64,000 nucleotides of DNA from Thermodesulfobacteriota bacterium (GTDB lineage: Bacteria; Desulfobacterota; BSN033; UBA1163). The notes beneath the pieces were generated by a model. That model was not told the DNA's origin. It saw nothing but the letters and a program-made list of their open reading frames with translations, and did not search any database. Each line of letters begins with the position of its first letter. The first letter of the stretch is position 1. The stretch lies in NCBI GenBank assembly GCA_026415035.1, contig JAOAHX010000011.1, positions 1-64,000 of the forward strand. The letters are read 5' to 3'. Positions 52,321-61,080 of the stretch are shown here, one piece after another. Made by a program: the position numbers and the translations under genes.

Positions 52321-52328
52321 TCTTCCCG

Positions 52329-52346
52329 CTCCCTTGGGAGATTTTT
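52329..52346 (+). terminator. Rho-independent terminator of the kor operon
   Basis: CTCC-CTTG-GGAG hairpin followed by ATTTTT, eight bases after the stop of the rubredoxin-like gene. The stem is short. Confidence 0.55.
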
Positions 52347-52350
52347 CCTT

Positions 52351-52540
52351 AGGATGAGCGCTTCGGCAAAAGCGGTCAAACCCTACGGGTCTGTCCTGAG
52401 ACGCTACTCGATGGGTTTCCGCAGAGGGGAAGCCGGCCTTTGGGAAGGAGTCTTTTCTTCCCTTGACGGCAGCCCCCAGAGGACACGCAAGGAGAAATCT
52501 AACGACCTCGAGAGAGGCCCTCCTTTTTGAGGGGGCCGAA
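52351..52540 (+). ncRNA. Candidate structured RNA or leader upstream of the PfpI gene
   Basis: Several nested helices fall in 190 bases: CGCTT (52359-52363)/AAGCG (52370-52374); AAACCC (52378-52383)/GGGTTT (52413-52418); GCCG (52432-52435)/CGGC (52467-52470) enclosing GGGAAG/CTTCCC (52442-52462); and GGCCCTC...GAGGGGGCC near 52515-52537. No known riboswitch or 6S/SRP core was recognised. It may be a leader of the next gene or a separate small RNA. Confidence 0.35.
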
Positions 52541-52574
52541 GGGATAAAGGATCGTTTTAGAGAGGAGGATCCCC

Positions 52575-53096
52575 ATGAGGCTCAAAGGGAAAAAGGTGGT
52601 GATCCTGGCCGAAAATCTCTATCAGGACCTTGAGTTATGGGTTCCCTATTATCGGTTGAAAGAGGAGGGGGCCGAAGTGATACTCGTGGGCTCCGGTAGT
52701 TCACGCTCCTACACGAGCAAGTATGGGTACCCGGTGGAGGTGGATCGGGAGGCAAGAGAGATCGACGTCTCGCAGATCGACGGGGTGGTCGTCCCGGGAG
52801 GCTATGCCCCGGATCTGATGAGGCGATACCCCGAAATGGTTCGGATCGTCCGGGAGGCGTTTGAGAAAGGAAAGGTGGTCGCGGCGATCTGCCATGCGGG
52901 CTGGATGCTCGTCTCGGCCGGCATTTTAAAAGGGAAAAAGGCCACGGGTTTTTTTGCGATCAAGGATGACCTCATCAACGCAGGGGCAGAGTATGTGGAT
53001 GCTGAGGTCGTCCGGGATGGAAACCTCATCACCTCGAGAAAGCCCGACGATCTCCCCGCCTTCTGCCGGGAGATGATCGAGGCCCTGTCTCGGTAG
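52575..53096 (+). CDS. DJ-1/PfpI-family protein
   Basis: 173 residues; AGAGGAGG (52561-52568) precedes ATG 52575. KKVVILAENLYQDLELWVP carries the conserved Glu region, and VVAAICHAGWMLVSAG has the nucleophile Cys with His next to it (CHAGW), as in PfpI. Members act as deglycases or peptidases under stress; the exact activity is uncertain. Confidence 0.92.
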   Translation: MRLKGKKVVILAENLYQDLELWVPYYRLKEEGAEVILVGSGSSRSYTSKYGYPVEVDREAREIDVSQIDGVVVPGGYAPDLMRRYPEMVRIVREAFEKGKVVAAICHAGWMLVSAGILKGKKATGFFAIKDDLINAGAEYVDAEVVRDGNLITSRKPDDLPAFCREMIEALSR

Positions 53097-53128
53097 GTTC
53101 ATTTTTAAGCAAGAAAGGGGCATGAGCG

Positions 53129-53887
53129 ATGTTGAAAGAGAGTTATGCATGTCAACACTGTGGTGCGGAGGCGGACATCACCCTCGAAGGGTTTGACCGG
53201 GTGGAGGATGTCCTCCGGAGGGCCAAACGAGGGGTCTGCAAGGCCTGCGGGAAGGAGGTGGAGATCGAACCTCACGATGAAAGCACCTTCGCCTGCCAGA
53301 ATTGCGGGGCCGAAGCGGATATGACGCTGGAAGGATTCGACAGCGTCGAGGACGTCCTCAAAAGGGAGAAGGGGCTCATCTGCCAGACCTGCGGGAGGGA
53401 GGTCCACTGGACCGACCGGGAGGATTTGAAGGCGATCAAGGTCGCCATGGAAGCGGAGAAGGAGGCCCACCAGGCCTATGCCAAAGCGGCCAAGGGGACG
53501 AGGGATCCCAAGGGGAGAGATATGTTCCAGCAGCTGGCCGAGTTCGAGCTGAACCACTTTCAGAAGCTGAAGGCCCTGCTCCAATCCCTGGAGGAGAAGG
53601 GGGAGTGGATTCCTTATGAGGGAACCCACCTGAAGATCAGGAAGATCGCCTTGGTACCTGACCTTCCAGAGAAAGAGGATCTCACCGAATTGGATGCCCT
53701 GAAGATGGCCATCCAGGAGGAGAAAAAGGCGCAACACTATTATCGAACCCTGGCGGAGTTGACGAGAGACCCCAAGGGAAAAGAGATGTACCGAAGGCTG
53801 GCCGAAGAGGAGGCCCTGCACGAGAAGGTCCTCAACGATCAATACTACAGCCTTCACAACAAGGGGATCTGGAGCTGGGGCGACTGA
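53129..53887 (+). CDS. Rubrerythrin-like ferritin-superfamily protein with duplicated N-terminal zinc ribbon
   Basis: 252 residues. Two near-identical N-terminal repeats (about 6-46 and 54-95), each with CQ(H/N)CGAEAD, TLEGFD, VEDVL and a second Cys pair (CKACG, CQTCG). These are followed by a four-helix ferritin-like domain (about 100-252) with EAEKEAHQAYAKAA, EFELNHFQKL, EEKKAQHYYRTLAEL and EEEALHEKVLNDQYY, supplying a di-iron site. Rubrerythrins reduce peroxide in anaerobes; here the usual rubredoxin tail is replaced by these N-terminal ribbons. Probably an oxidative-stress electron sink. Confidence 0.82.
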   Translation: MLKESYACQHCGAEADITLEGFDRVEDVLRRAKRGVCKACGKEVEIEPHDESTFACQNCGAEADMTLEGFDSVEDVLKREKGLICQTCGREVHWTDREDLKAIKVAMEAEKEAHQAYAKAAKGTRDPKGRDMFQQLAEFELNHFQKLKALLQSLEEKGEWIPYEGTHLKIRKIALVPDLPEKEDLTELDALKMAIQEEKKAQHYYRTLAELTRDPKGKEMYRRLAEEEALHEKVLNDQYYSLHNKGIWSWGD

Positions 53888-53920
53888 CCGATCCCGCAAG
53901 GGTCCCCCGCCCCCATAGGG

Positions 53921-53958
53921 GAAAGGAACGGCGGAAACAGCCAGGGGCCTTTCTTTTT
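53921..53958 (+). terminator. Rho-independent terminator after the rubrerythrin gene
   Basis: Outer stem GAAAGG (53921-53926)/CCTTTC (53948-53953) with an inner GGC/GCC helix, then TTTTT. It lies 6 bases before the next start codon. Confidence 0.65.
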
Positions 53959-53963
53959 CAGGG

Positions 53964-56066
53964 ATGGAAGATAGGAAGATCGAAGGTCCAACGAAACTTA
54001 CCATCGACATCGAAGGCATTCACTGCGCCGATTGCGCCCTCAACATCGAACGATCCATCGAACACCTGCCCGGGGTTCTCTCCGCGGAGGTGAGTTATGT
54101 CCTCTCCTCGGCCACCATCTATTACGATCCCCACCGGGTGGAGGAGGAGAAGATCAAAAGGGCGATCACCAAGCCCGGTTATGTGGTCAGGGACTCGATC
54201 GCCCAGCGGACGAAGGCCTTCTGGAAAGAGATGAGGCCTTTCTTCTTCATGGCCTCCTGTGGCGCGACGCTGGGGGCCTCCTATCTTTCCGGATGGCTCC
54301 ATCTCGGAACGGCCAATCTCCCCACGTTGCTCGCCCTCGCTGCCTCGATCCTGGGTGGGTATCCGATTTTGAAGAGTGCCATCAAGGCCCTCCTGATCCC
54401 CGACCTAAACGTCGATACCCTCGTCTCCATTGCCGCCATAGCCGCCACCGCGGTGGGGGCCTATCAGGAGGCGGCCACGGTCCTCTTCATCATGCTCCTC
54501 GGCGAATTCCTGGAGCACCTCACGGTGGGAAGGACGAGGAAGGCGATCACCTCCCTGATCCAGTTGACACCGAAGACGGCCTGGGTCAGGAGGGGAGGGG
54601 AGGAGGTCCAGGTGCCGGTGGAGGAGGTGAAACCGAAGGAGATCGTCATCGTCAAGCCCGGTGAGAGAATTCCCGTAGACGGCACGATCATCTCAGGGTG
54701 CGGCTCGGTCAACCAATCGATGCTCACCGGAGAATCCAGTCCTGTTGACAAAGGGGTGGGCGATCGGGTCTATTGTGGGACGATCAACGAGGCGGGCTCT
54801 TGCGAGATCGAGGCGAGCCAGGTCTCCGAAGATACCAAGCTCGCCCAGATCAAAAGGTTGATCCTCGAGGCCCAGAGGGAGAAGTCCCCGACCCAGAGGG
54901 TGATGGACCGGTTTGCCCGATACTTCATCCCAGCCATCCTGGGCATCGCCCTTGTCACGTTTCTGGCGACGGGGGAGATCGTCCGGGCCATCACGGTTCT
55001 GATCGTGGCCTGCCCCTGTGCCTTAGTCCTGGGCCCTCCGACCGCTGTGGTGGCTGCCATCGGGCATGCGGCCAGACAAGGCATCTTGATCAAGGGGGGG
55101 ACCTACCTCGAGCAGATGGGCAGGATAAAGACCCTCCTCCTGGACAAGACCGGCACCCTCACTTATGGGAAGCCGAGGGTGGTGGAGGTCGTCGGATGGG
55201 AGGGGTTGGATGAGCGAGAGGTCCTCTACTGGGCTGCCGTCGCGGAGAAACGTTCTGAACATCCCCTGGCCCGGGCTATCGAAAGAAAAGCGCAGGAGAT
55301 GGGTCTCCCCATTCCCCACCCCGATACGTTCGAAAATTTCAGGGGGAAGGGGGTGAAGGCCAGTTTCGGTAAAAAGAGCCTCCTTGTGGGCAGTGCTCCG
55401 TTCTTGCAAGAGGAGAAGGTCAGCCTTCCTCCTCGAGCCGCCGAGATGATCGGTCAACGAGAATCGGAGGGGGCGACGGTCCTGCTGGTATCGCTCGATC
55501 ACCGATTCATCGGCCTGATCGCCATCTCCGATACCCTGAGGGAGAACGTTAAGGAAACCATCGAGTGGATTCGCAGGGAAGGGATCTCCGAGATCTGGAT
55601 GCTCACGGGGGACAGCCCCCGGGTAGCCGAACGGATCGGGAAGGAGCTGGGGATCGGATTCGAAGCAAACCTCCTGCCCGAGGAGAAGGTCGTGAAGGTG
55701 AAGGCGTGGAAGAAGAGGGGGAAAGGGGTGGCCATGGTCGGTGACGGGGTGAACGATGCGCCCGCTTTGGCGGCGGCGGACGTGGGCATCGCCATGGGGG
55801 CTGGGGGGACGGACGTGGCCATTGAAACGGCCGACATCGCCCTCATGACGGACGAACTGGAGAAGATCCCCACCGCGGTTCGCCTCTCCCGGAAGGCCCT
55901 CCGGGTGATCAAGGAGAATATCGCCTTTGCCCTCCTCTTCAATACCCTGCTGGTCTTCCTCTCGGCCCAGGGATGGGTGAGCATGATCCTTGGAGCGCTC
56001 TTTCACCAGGCCAGTTCCCTGGTGGTCATCCTGAATTCGATGAGGCTTCTCCGGAAACCTCGATGA
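53964..56066 (+). CDS. Heavy-metal P1B-type ATPase
   Basis: 700 residues. N-terminal HMA domain with CADC (21-24). Membrane helices follow, then [13 protein letters not shown] (CPC metal site near 350), the phosphorylation site [14 protein letters not shown] (Asp ~393), HP in [11 protein letters not shown] and the hinge [18 protein letters not shown]. The last helices end in [16 protein letters not shown], a pattern of CtpC/CzcP-like and ZntA-like pumps rather than Cu+ pumps; Zn, Cd, Co or Mn are candidates. It exports toxic metal ions. Confidence 0.92.
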   Translation: MEDRKIEGPTKLTIDIEGIHCADCALNIERSIEHLPGVLSAEVSYVLSSATIYYDPHRVEEEKIKRAITKPGYVVRDSIAQRTKAFWKEMRPFFFMASCGATLGASYLSGWLHLGTANLPTLLALAASILGGYPILKSAIKALLIPDLNVDTLVSIAAIAATAVGAYQEAATVLFIMLLGEFLEHLTVGRTRKAITSLIQLTPKTAWVRRGGEEVQVPVEEVKPKEIVIVKPGERIPVDGTIISGCGSVNQSMLTGESSPVDKGVGDRVYCGTINEAGSCEIEASQVSEDTKLAQIKRLILEAQREKSPTQRVMDRFARYFIPAILGIALVTFLATGEIVRAITVLIVACPCALVLGPPTAVVAAIGHAARQGILIKGGTYLEQMGRIKTLLLDKTGTLTYGKPRVVEVVGWEGLDEREVLYWAAVAEKRSEHPLARAIERKAQEMGLPIPHPDTFENFRGKGVKASFGKKSLLVGSAPFLQEEKVSLPPRAAEMIGQRESEGATVLLVSLDHRFIGLIAISDTLRENVKETIEWIRREGISEIWMLTGDSPRVAERIGKELGIGFEANLLPEEKVVKVKAWKKRGKGVAMVGDGVNDAPALAAADVGIAMGAGGTDVAIETADIALMTDELEKIPTAVRLSRKALRVIKENIAFALLFNTLLVFLSAQGWVSMILGALFHQASSLVVILNSMRLLRKPR

Positions 56067-56151
56067 GGGGCGAAACCTTTTTTGCATTTGACCCGGGCGA
56101 CTCGTTTCTATTACAATGGGGGCAATTTCCCTCTGGAAAGGAGGTCCTCCC

Positions 56152-56598
56152 ATGGAAGAGGGGAGATTTAGGGAAATCCTGCAATTTGCGATCGACAAGG
56201 AAGTGGAGGCCTTCCAGTTTTACACCCAGGCCAGCCAGCAGGCGAGATACTCCGGCGGGAAGGAGCTTTTTATGTCTCTGGCGAAGGAAGAGGAGGGGCA
56301 CCGAAAGCTCTTGGAAAATTTGAATATGGAGAAGATCGCCCAGAAACGGATTGAGCAGGTCCCAGACCTTCACATCAGCGATTACATGGTGGAGGTGGCA
56401 CTGACCCCGGACCTCTCCTATGCGGACATCCTTCGGATCGCCATGAAACGGGAAGAGAAGTCCCTCAAACTCTATACGGATATGAAGGAGTCCCACACGG
56501 ATGAGGCATTGAAGAAGCTCTTTGAGTTTCTGGCAAGCGAGGAGGCCAAACATAAACTGAGGCTGGAGAAGATCTACGATGACGAGATCCTGAGGTAA
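56152..56598 (+). CDS. Ferritin-like domain protein (rubrerythrin family)
   Basis: 148 residues from ATG 56152 with AAAGGAGG at 56138-56145. Metal-ligand pattern of a four-helix di-iron bundle: DKEVEAFQFYTQA, EEEGHRKLLENL, KREEKSLKLYTDM and ASEEAKHKLRLEKIY. No rubredoxin domain, but a separate rubredoxin gene follows. Probable peroxide or iron handling. Confidence 0.87.
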   Translation: MEEGRFREILQFAIDKEVEAFQFYTQASQQARYSGGKELFMSLAKEEEGHRKLLENLNMEKIAQKRIEQVPDLHISDYMVEVALTPDLSYADILRIAMKREEKSLKLYTDMKESHTDEALKKLFEFLASEEAKHKLRLEKIYDDEILR

Positions 56599-56863
56599 TC
56601 CCCGAGCATTTCCCCCCTCTACCCAAATAGATTCCGATCATTCATGCCCCAGGACAAAGGCAAACGAGATCAGGGGGGTTAGCGTCCTTGCGGGGGAGGC
56701 GGGGCAATCCCCCGAAATCACCCCACGGTCACTCAGCGGAGGGTCTTGGCCAGATGGCTTCGTCGCGGTGCTCCTGGTCTTAGAGATTGAGATTTGAGGA
56801 GGAGGGATGGGTTGGAGCTTGGCATTTGGGATTTGAAATTCCAACGACGCATGGGAGGATGGC
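56599..56863. repeat. Intergenic region with a degraded repeat copy
   Basis: 56703-56734 is the reverse complement of part of the palindromic element at 40921-41023: GCAATCCCCCGAAATCACCC matches the GGGTGATTTCGGGGGATTGC block. Flanking CTTCGTCGC (56758-56766) may be more of it. The rest holds the GGGAGGATGGC leader of the rubredoxin gene. Confidence 0.55.
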
Positions 56864-57022
56864 ATGGAGAAATATAAGTGTTCGGTCTGCGGTTATGTTT
56901 ACGATCCCGCCAAAGGCGATGAGGACGGGGGCGTTCCTCCCAACACGCCTTTTGCTAAAGTCCCTGACTCCTGGGTCTGTCCGGTCTGTGGGGCTCCCAA
57001 AGATATGTTCGAGAAGATTTGA
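56864..57022 (+). CDS. rd: Rubredoxin
   Basis: 52 residues, standard length. [20 protein letters not shown] and [15 protein letters not shown] supply the four Cys ligands of one Fe. Small soluble electron carrier, likely serving the neighbouring ferritin-like/rubrerythrin proteins. Starts ATG 56864 after GGGAGG. Confidence 0.97.
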   Translation: MEKYKCSVCGYVYDPAKGDEDGGVPPNTPFAKVPDSWVCPVCGAPKDMFEKI

Positions 57023-57026
57023 GAGC

Positions 57027-57533
57027 TCAGCGGCCGTAGAGCTTCATCAACTGCTGATAGTCCTGATGGGTGTCGCGGACCATCTCCAAGTCTTTCTCGT
57101 GGAGGGGACGAACCGGTTTGGCAGGGGCCCCGAGGGCCAAGGTTTTCGGGGGGATGACGGTCCCCGGGGTGACGACGGAGCCGGCCCCCACGATCGATTC
57201 CTCACCGATCTCCGATCCATTTAGAAGGATTGCCCCGATTCCGATGAGGGCCCCTCGTCTGATCGTGCACCCGTGGGCCACGACCCGGTGGCCCAGGACG
57301 ACTTCGTCTTCGATGAGGAGGGGATAGAGCTTTTTGTCGATGTGAAGGACGCAGGCATCCTGGATATTCACCCTGGAACCGATCCGGATGAAGTTCATAT
57401 CCGCCCGCACCACGCTGTAGAACCAGATGTTGCTTTCCGGCCCGATCTCCACCTCTCCGATGACCATCGCGCTTTCGGCGATGAAGGCCGTCGGGTCGAT
57501 CTTCGGCCGTTTTCCGTTGAATTCCAGGATCAT
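57027..57533 (-). CDS. Gamma-class carbonic anhydrase-like hexapeptide protein (YrdA family)
   Basis: 168 residues of left-handed beta-helix repeats: GEVEIGPESNIWFYSVVRAD, SRVNIQDACVLHID, GHRVVAHGCTIRRG and GIGAILLNG. The three His of the zinc site (VLHID, LGHRVVAHG) are kept. Members include carbonic anhydrases and related trimers of unclear activity. Converges with rubredoxin (4-base gap). Confidence 0.92.
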   Translation of the reverse strand: MILEFNGKRPKIDPTAFIAESAMVIGEVEIGPESNIWFYSVVRADMNFIRIGSRVNIQDACVLHIDKKLYPLLIEDEVVLGHRVVAHGCTIRRGALIGIGAILLNGSEIGEESIVGAGSVVTPGTVIPPKTLALGAPAKPVRPLHEKDLEMVRDTHQDYQQLMKLYGR

Positions 57534-57562
57534 CTTCGCTTCCTTCCGGGGACCTCAAGGGG

Positions 57563-58000
57563 TCAAACGGGGCAGGTCATCCCTCGCGGGGCTTCGATGG
57601 AGGCCTCCTTCGTCTTGGCGATCTTTTTGAACAGGCGAGAGACTTCAGGGATCGGGACCTTCTCCGATGCCTCCCAAAAGAATCGGCGCTCTCTCTCCTC
57701 GAGGGAGAGGGCGACCTCGAGAAGGTGGCGGTCTTCGGAGCCCCCGAAGGCCTCCACCTCGATTTCGTAATCCTTCCTCTCCAGGCCGGCGACGGGTTCC
57801 AGGATCATCTCGGTCACGTTCTCCCTCCGGGTCTGCTCCATCAGGGAGAGATTCTTTCTCGCCTCGGCGAGGAGGGATTGGAGGGCTTCTCTGATGGAAG
57901 ATGTTTTGGCCTTTTCCACCAGGACCTCATAGGTATCTCTCGAAGCCTGCACCATCTCCGCGGCAAACCCCAAGATGGCGCCGAAGGTGCTTAAGCTCAT
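57563..58000 (-). CDS. Putative ferritin-like four-helix protein
   Basis: 145 residues from ATG 58000. Repeated helices rich in Glu: FAAEMVQASRDTYEVLVEKA, EARKNLSLMEQTRREN, HLLEVALSLEERERRFFWEA. The ligand pattern is less clear than in the other ferritin-like proteins here, so this could be a related helical bundle without metal. The C-terminus reads EAPRGMTCPV. It lies between gamma-CA and mmsA. Confidence 0.5.
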   Translation of the reverse strand: MSLSTFGAILGFAAEMVQASRDTYEVLVEKAKTSSIREALQSLLAEARKNLSLMEQTRRENVTEMILEPVAGLERKDYEIEVEAFGGSEDRHLLEVALSLEERERRFFWEASEKVPIPEVSRLFKKIAKTKEASIEAPRGMTCPV

Positions 58001-58019
58001 TTCTGTCCTCTCTGGGAAA

Positions 58020-59519
58020 TCATGTCCATCTCTGAATGACCACCTTCGTATCGGTGAAGAACTGGATGATCTCGCGGCCATGGCCTTTGATGTCACCGAA
58101 GAAGGACCCCTTGGTCCCGCCGAAGGGGAAGAAGGCCATGGGGGCGGCGATGCCGAGGTTGATGCCCATCATGCTGGCCACCGCCCGGTACTTGAATTCT
58201 CTGGCCGTCTTTCCGTTCGTCGTATAGATACAGGCGGCATTGCCATATTCGCTCTGTTCGATCAATTTCAGGCCTTCGTCCAGGTCCCTCACCCGGATGA
58301 GGGAGACCACCGGTCCGAAGATCTCCTCTTTGGCAATGGTCATCTCGGGATGGACCTCGTCGAAGATCGTCGGGCCGACATAGAACCCGTTGGGATATCG
58401 CTCTACCTTGATGTCCCGGCCATCGAGGATCAACTTGGCCCCTTCCTGGATTCCCTTCTCAATGTATCCGAGGACCTTCTCCTTGTGTTTTTTCGAGATG
58501 ACCGGTCCCATCTGGACCCCTTCTTCGAGGCCGTTTCCGACCCTGAGCGCCTTGGCGGCCGCTACAAATTTCTCTTTCAACTCCTGATAGACCTCTCCCA
58601 CCGCGACCAGGACCGAGCCCGAGAGGCACCGTTCACCGGCGCACCCGAAGAAGGAGGTGAGGAGCGAGGGGATGTGCCTGTCCAGCTCCGCATCGGGCAT
58701 CACCAGGATGAAGTTCTTCGCCCCGCCGAGGGACTGGACCCTCTTCCCCGTTTCCCCACAGACTTTATAGACGTAGCGCGCCGTCGAGCTTTGGCCCACG
58801 AAGGAGATGCCCTTGATGTCCGGATGGTAGAGCATCCCGTTGACCGCCTCCTTTGCCCCATGGACCAGGTTGATCACCCCTTCCGGAAAGCCACATTCGT
58901 CGATCAACTCGAAGATCCGGGTCTGGGTCATCGGGACCTGTTCGGAGGGTTTGACGATGTAGGTATTCCCGCAGACCACGGCATAGGGCAAAAACCACCA
59001 GGGCACCATGGCCGGGAAGTTGAAGGGAGCGATCACCCCGAAGACGCCCACGGGCTGGCGTTCGGCCGTGCAGTCGATCCCCTGGGCGACATCTTCGAGG
59101 TTGTAGCCGGTCATCAAGGTGGTGACGGCCGTGGCATGTTCGACGTTCTCGATCATCCGTCGCACTTCTCCTCTGGCCTCGTCAAGGGTCTTGCCCTCCT
59201 CGGTGACCAGGATGCGCGAGATATCCTCGAAGGCCTCCTCGAAGAGGTTTTTCAGTTTAAAGAAGTATCTCGCCCTCGTCAGGGGAGGGGTGCACCGCCA
59301 TTCCCAATAAGCCTCCTTGGCCGCCTGGACCGCCCGGTCCACGTCCTCCGCCGTGGAAAAGGGGACCTCCCCGATCTTCTCACCCGTGGCCGGACACCAG
59401 ATGTCGCCGTACTCCTTCACCTTGGGTTCCACCCATTCTCCGTTGATATAGTTTTTGACCCGTTTGGTGAGCACTCCCGTTTTCCTCCCGATCGAGCTTG
59501 ATTTATTTCGAACCTTCAT
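58020..59519 (-). CDS. mmsA: CoA-acylating methylmalonate-semialdehyde dehydrogenase
   Basis: 499 residues. VKNYINGEWVEPK near the start, the NAD motif in SFVGQSSTARYVY, FILVMPDAELDRHIPSLL, and the nucleophile in GCAGERCLSGSVLVAVG. Converts methylmalonate or malonate semialdehyde to propionyl- or acetyl-CoA in valine and beta-alanine breakdown. The 499-residue start at 59519 may be ~18 residues too early compared with the family. Confidence 0.92.
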   Translation of the reverse strand: MKVRNKSSSIGRKTGVLTKRVKNYINGEWVEPKVKEYGDIWCPATGEKIGEVPFSTAEDVDRAVQAAKEAYWEWRCTPPLTRARYFFKLKNLFEEAFEDISRILVTEEGKTLDEARGEVRRMIENVEHATAVTTLMTGYNLEDVAQGIDCTAERQPVGVFGVIAPFNFPAMVPWWFLPYAVVCGNTYIVKPSEQVPMTQTRIFELIDECGFPEGVINLVHGAKEAVNGMLYHPDIKGISFVGQSSTARYVYKVCGETGKRVQSLGGAKNFILVMPDAELDRHIPSLLTSFFGCAGERCLSGSVLVAVGEVYQELKEKFVAAAKALRVGNGLEEGVQMGPVISKKHKEKVLGYIEKGIQEGAKLILDGRDIKVERYPNGFYVGPTIFDEVHPEMTIAKEEIFGPVVSLIRVRDLDEGLKLIEQSEYGNAACIYTTNGKTAREFKYRAVASMMGINLGIAAPMAFFPFGGTKGSFFGDIKGHGREIIQFFTDTKVVIQRWT

Positions 59520-59582
59520 AATATACTTGGTCGAGACCGTTTTGTAAAGATCGCCTTCCTTCCCGATGGGCCTGTTTCCGAG

Positions 59583-60818
59583 ATGGCGTATCCGACCGGA
59601 TTCCGAAGATTCCTCCTCTTCCTCGTCCTTTCCTCCTTATTCGTCCTTTCTCAATTTTATCGGGTCTCCAATGCGGTGATCGCACCCAACCTGATCCAAG
59701 ACCTGAGGCTCAACGCGGAGATGCTGGGCCTCCTCGGCGGCGCCTTCTTTTACGCCTTTACCCTCCTCCAGATTCCCATGGGGCCGATGTTAGACCGGAT
59801 CGGACCACGATGGATCATGTCCGCCTCCTGTATGATCGGGGCTACCGGGGCCGTCCTGTTCTCTTTCGGAGAAGATTTTCCCACGGTTCTCGCCGGACGG
59901 ATCCTGATCGGGGCCGGGATGGCCCCCATGCTGATGGGCGCCTTTAAGGCCTTTACGCTTCACTTTCCCCCGAACCAGTTCGCCACCCTGGTGGGGATGA
60001 TCTCAGCGGTGGGCACCCTCGGAAATATCTTTGCCGCCTCGCCCCTGGCCTATTTCACCTCGGCCATTGGATGGAGGAAGACCTTCTTCTTGACGGGATT
60101 GGTAACGCTTCTTCTGGGGTTTCTGATCTTCTGGGCCCTGAGGACGAAAAACGGGGAAGGGGGGGCTCCGTCTGCCCCTGAGGAAACCGGGATGAGCGTT
60201 TGGCAATCGATACGCCTCATCCTTCGTTCCCTTGCCTTCTGGCAATTGGGGGTTTTAGCCTTTTTCCGATACGGGACGTTCGTCAGCCTCCAGGGGTTGT
60301 GGCTGGGACCTTATCTGATCTCCATCAAGGGGTTTTCACCGCTTGAGGCCGGCAACCTGATCATCCTGCTGGCCATCGGGATCATCGCCGGGAGTCCCAT
60401 CGGCGGCCGTCTTTCGGATCGTTATCTCCGATCCCGCAAAGGGGTCGCCTTAACCGGGTTGAGCCTCTACTGCCTGAGCCTTCTCCCCCTCAGCGGATTT
60501 TGGAAGATCGACCATCCTATTCTGTTCGGTCTGATCCTCTTTTCGATCGGTTTTTTCCATGGCTTCGGAATGTTGATCTACGCCCATGCGAAAGATCTCT
60601 TTCCCATCACCATCTCGGGAACGGTGATGACCTATATCAACTTCTTCACCATGGCAGGGGCCGCCCTCTTCATGCCTTTCTTGGGAAGGGTGATCGAGGC
60701 CTTTCCCAAGACGGGGGACTCCTATCCTGCCGAGGCCTACCATCTCGCCTTTTTTATCTGCTTTTTAGGGATGACCTCCAGCGTTCTCTTCTACGCCTTC
60801 TCGAAGGGCCGAAGATAG
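59583..60818 (+). CDS. Major facilitator superfamily transporter
   Basis: 411 residues, 12 hydrophobic segments. ALL-type signatures: LNAEMLGLLGGAFFYAFTL, GPMLDRIGPRWIM (motif A, DRIGPR), GGRLSDRYLRSRKG in the second half. Similar to NarK/uhpT-like anion or organic-acid permeases, but the substrate is not clear. Divergent from mmsA (63-base gap). Confidence 0.88.
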   Translation: MAYPTGFRRFLLFLVLSSLFVLSQFYRVSNAVIAPNLIQDLRLNAEMLGLLGGAFFYAFTLLQIPMGPMLDRIGPRWIMSASCMIGATGAVLFSFGEDFPTVLAGRILIGAGMAPMLMGAFKAFTLHFPPNQFATLVGMISAVGTLGNIFAASPLAYFTSAIGWRKTFFLTGLVTLLLGFLIFWALRTKNGEGGAPSAPEETGMSVWQSIRLILRSLAFWQLGVLAFFRYGTFVSLQGLWLGPYLISIKGFSPLEAGNLIILLAIGIIAGSPIGGRLSDRYLRSRKGVALTGLSLYCLSLLPLSGFWKIDHPILFGLILFSIGFFHGFGMLIYAHAKDLFPITISGTVMTYINFFTMAGAALFMPFLGRVIEAFPKTGDSYPAEAYHLAFFICFLGMTSSVLFYAFSKGRR

Positions 60819-60895
60819 TCCGGCCCCGACGCTCCCCCCTCTCTCCTTGATTTCACCCCCTTTCAATGCTAACCTTTAGAAAGAGGGGGCATGGG

Positions 60896-61057
60896 ATGGT
60901 CTTGAAAATCTTTTTGGGGATGCTTGTCGGAGGGCTTGGGGGTTTTCTCCTCAGCTTCCTGACCCGTTCGATCGGAAGCGCCTGAACGCTTACCTGCAAC
61001 CCCTACGTGAGCGTCGCGATCGGCGCTCTCATCGGGTTGTTCTGGGCCTTAGGTTAA
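60896..61057 (+). CDS. Candidate selenoprotein: DUF6132-like small membrane protein with in-frame UGA
   Basis: 53 residues from ATG 60896 (AGAGGGGG at 60881-60888). Residues 1-22 form a membrane helix (IFLGMLVGGLGGFLLSFL). TGA at codon 30 (60983-60985) sits in SIGSA-UGA-TLTCNPYVS, and the frame continues as VAIGALIGLFWALG to TAA 61055. DUF6132 proteins as I remember them carry a Cys-rich GTCPITSNPYIS-type motif followed by GA.IG; UGA falls on the family Cys. Both sides of the UGA match the family, so a chance stop is unlikely. Lies 23 bases upstream of the SOD gene, same strand. No such gene would be called normally. Confidence 0.75.
60986..61014 (+). promoter_or_regulatory. Hairpin directly after the second in-frame UGA (SECIS candidate)
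   Basis: ACGCUUAC (60986-60993) pairs over 8 bases (one U-G) with GUGAGCGU (61007-61014); the loop is CUGCAACCCCUAC. An outer GCG (60978-60980)/CGC (61015-61017) helix puts the UGA in a bulge. The loop lacks the expected G at its first two positions and starts nine bases after the UGA, so it does not meet the usual rule. A second hairpin, CAACCC (60997-61002)/GGGUUG (61034-61039), is an alternative. Confidence 0.4.
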
Positions 61058-61080
61058 GGCCCCGACCATCGGAGGGGACC

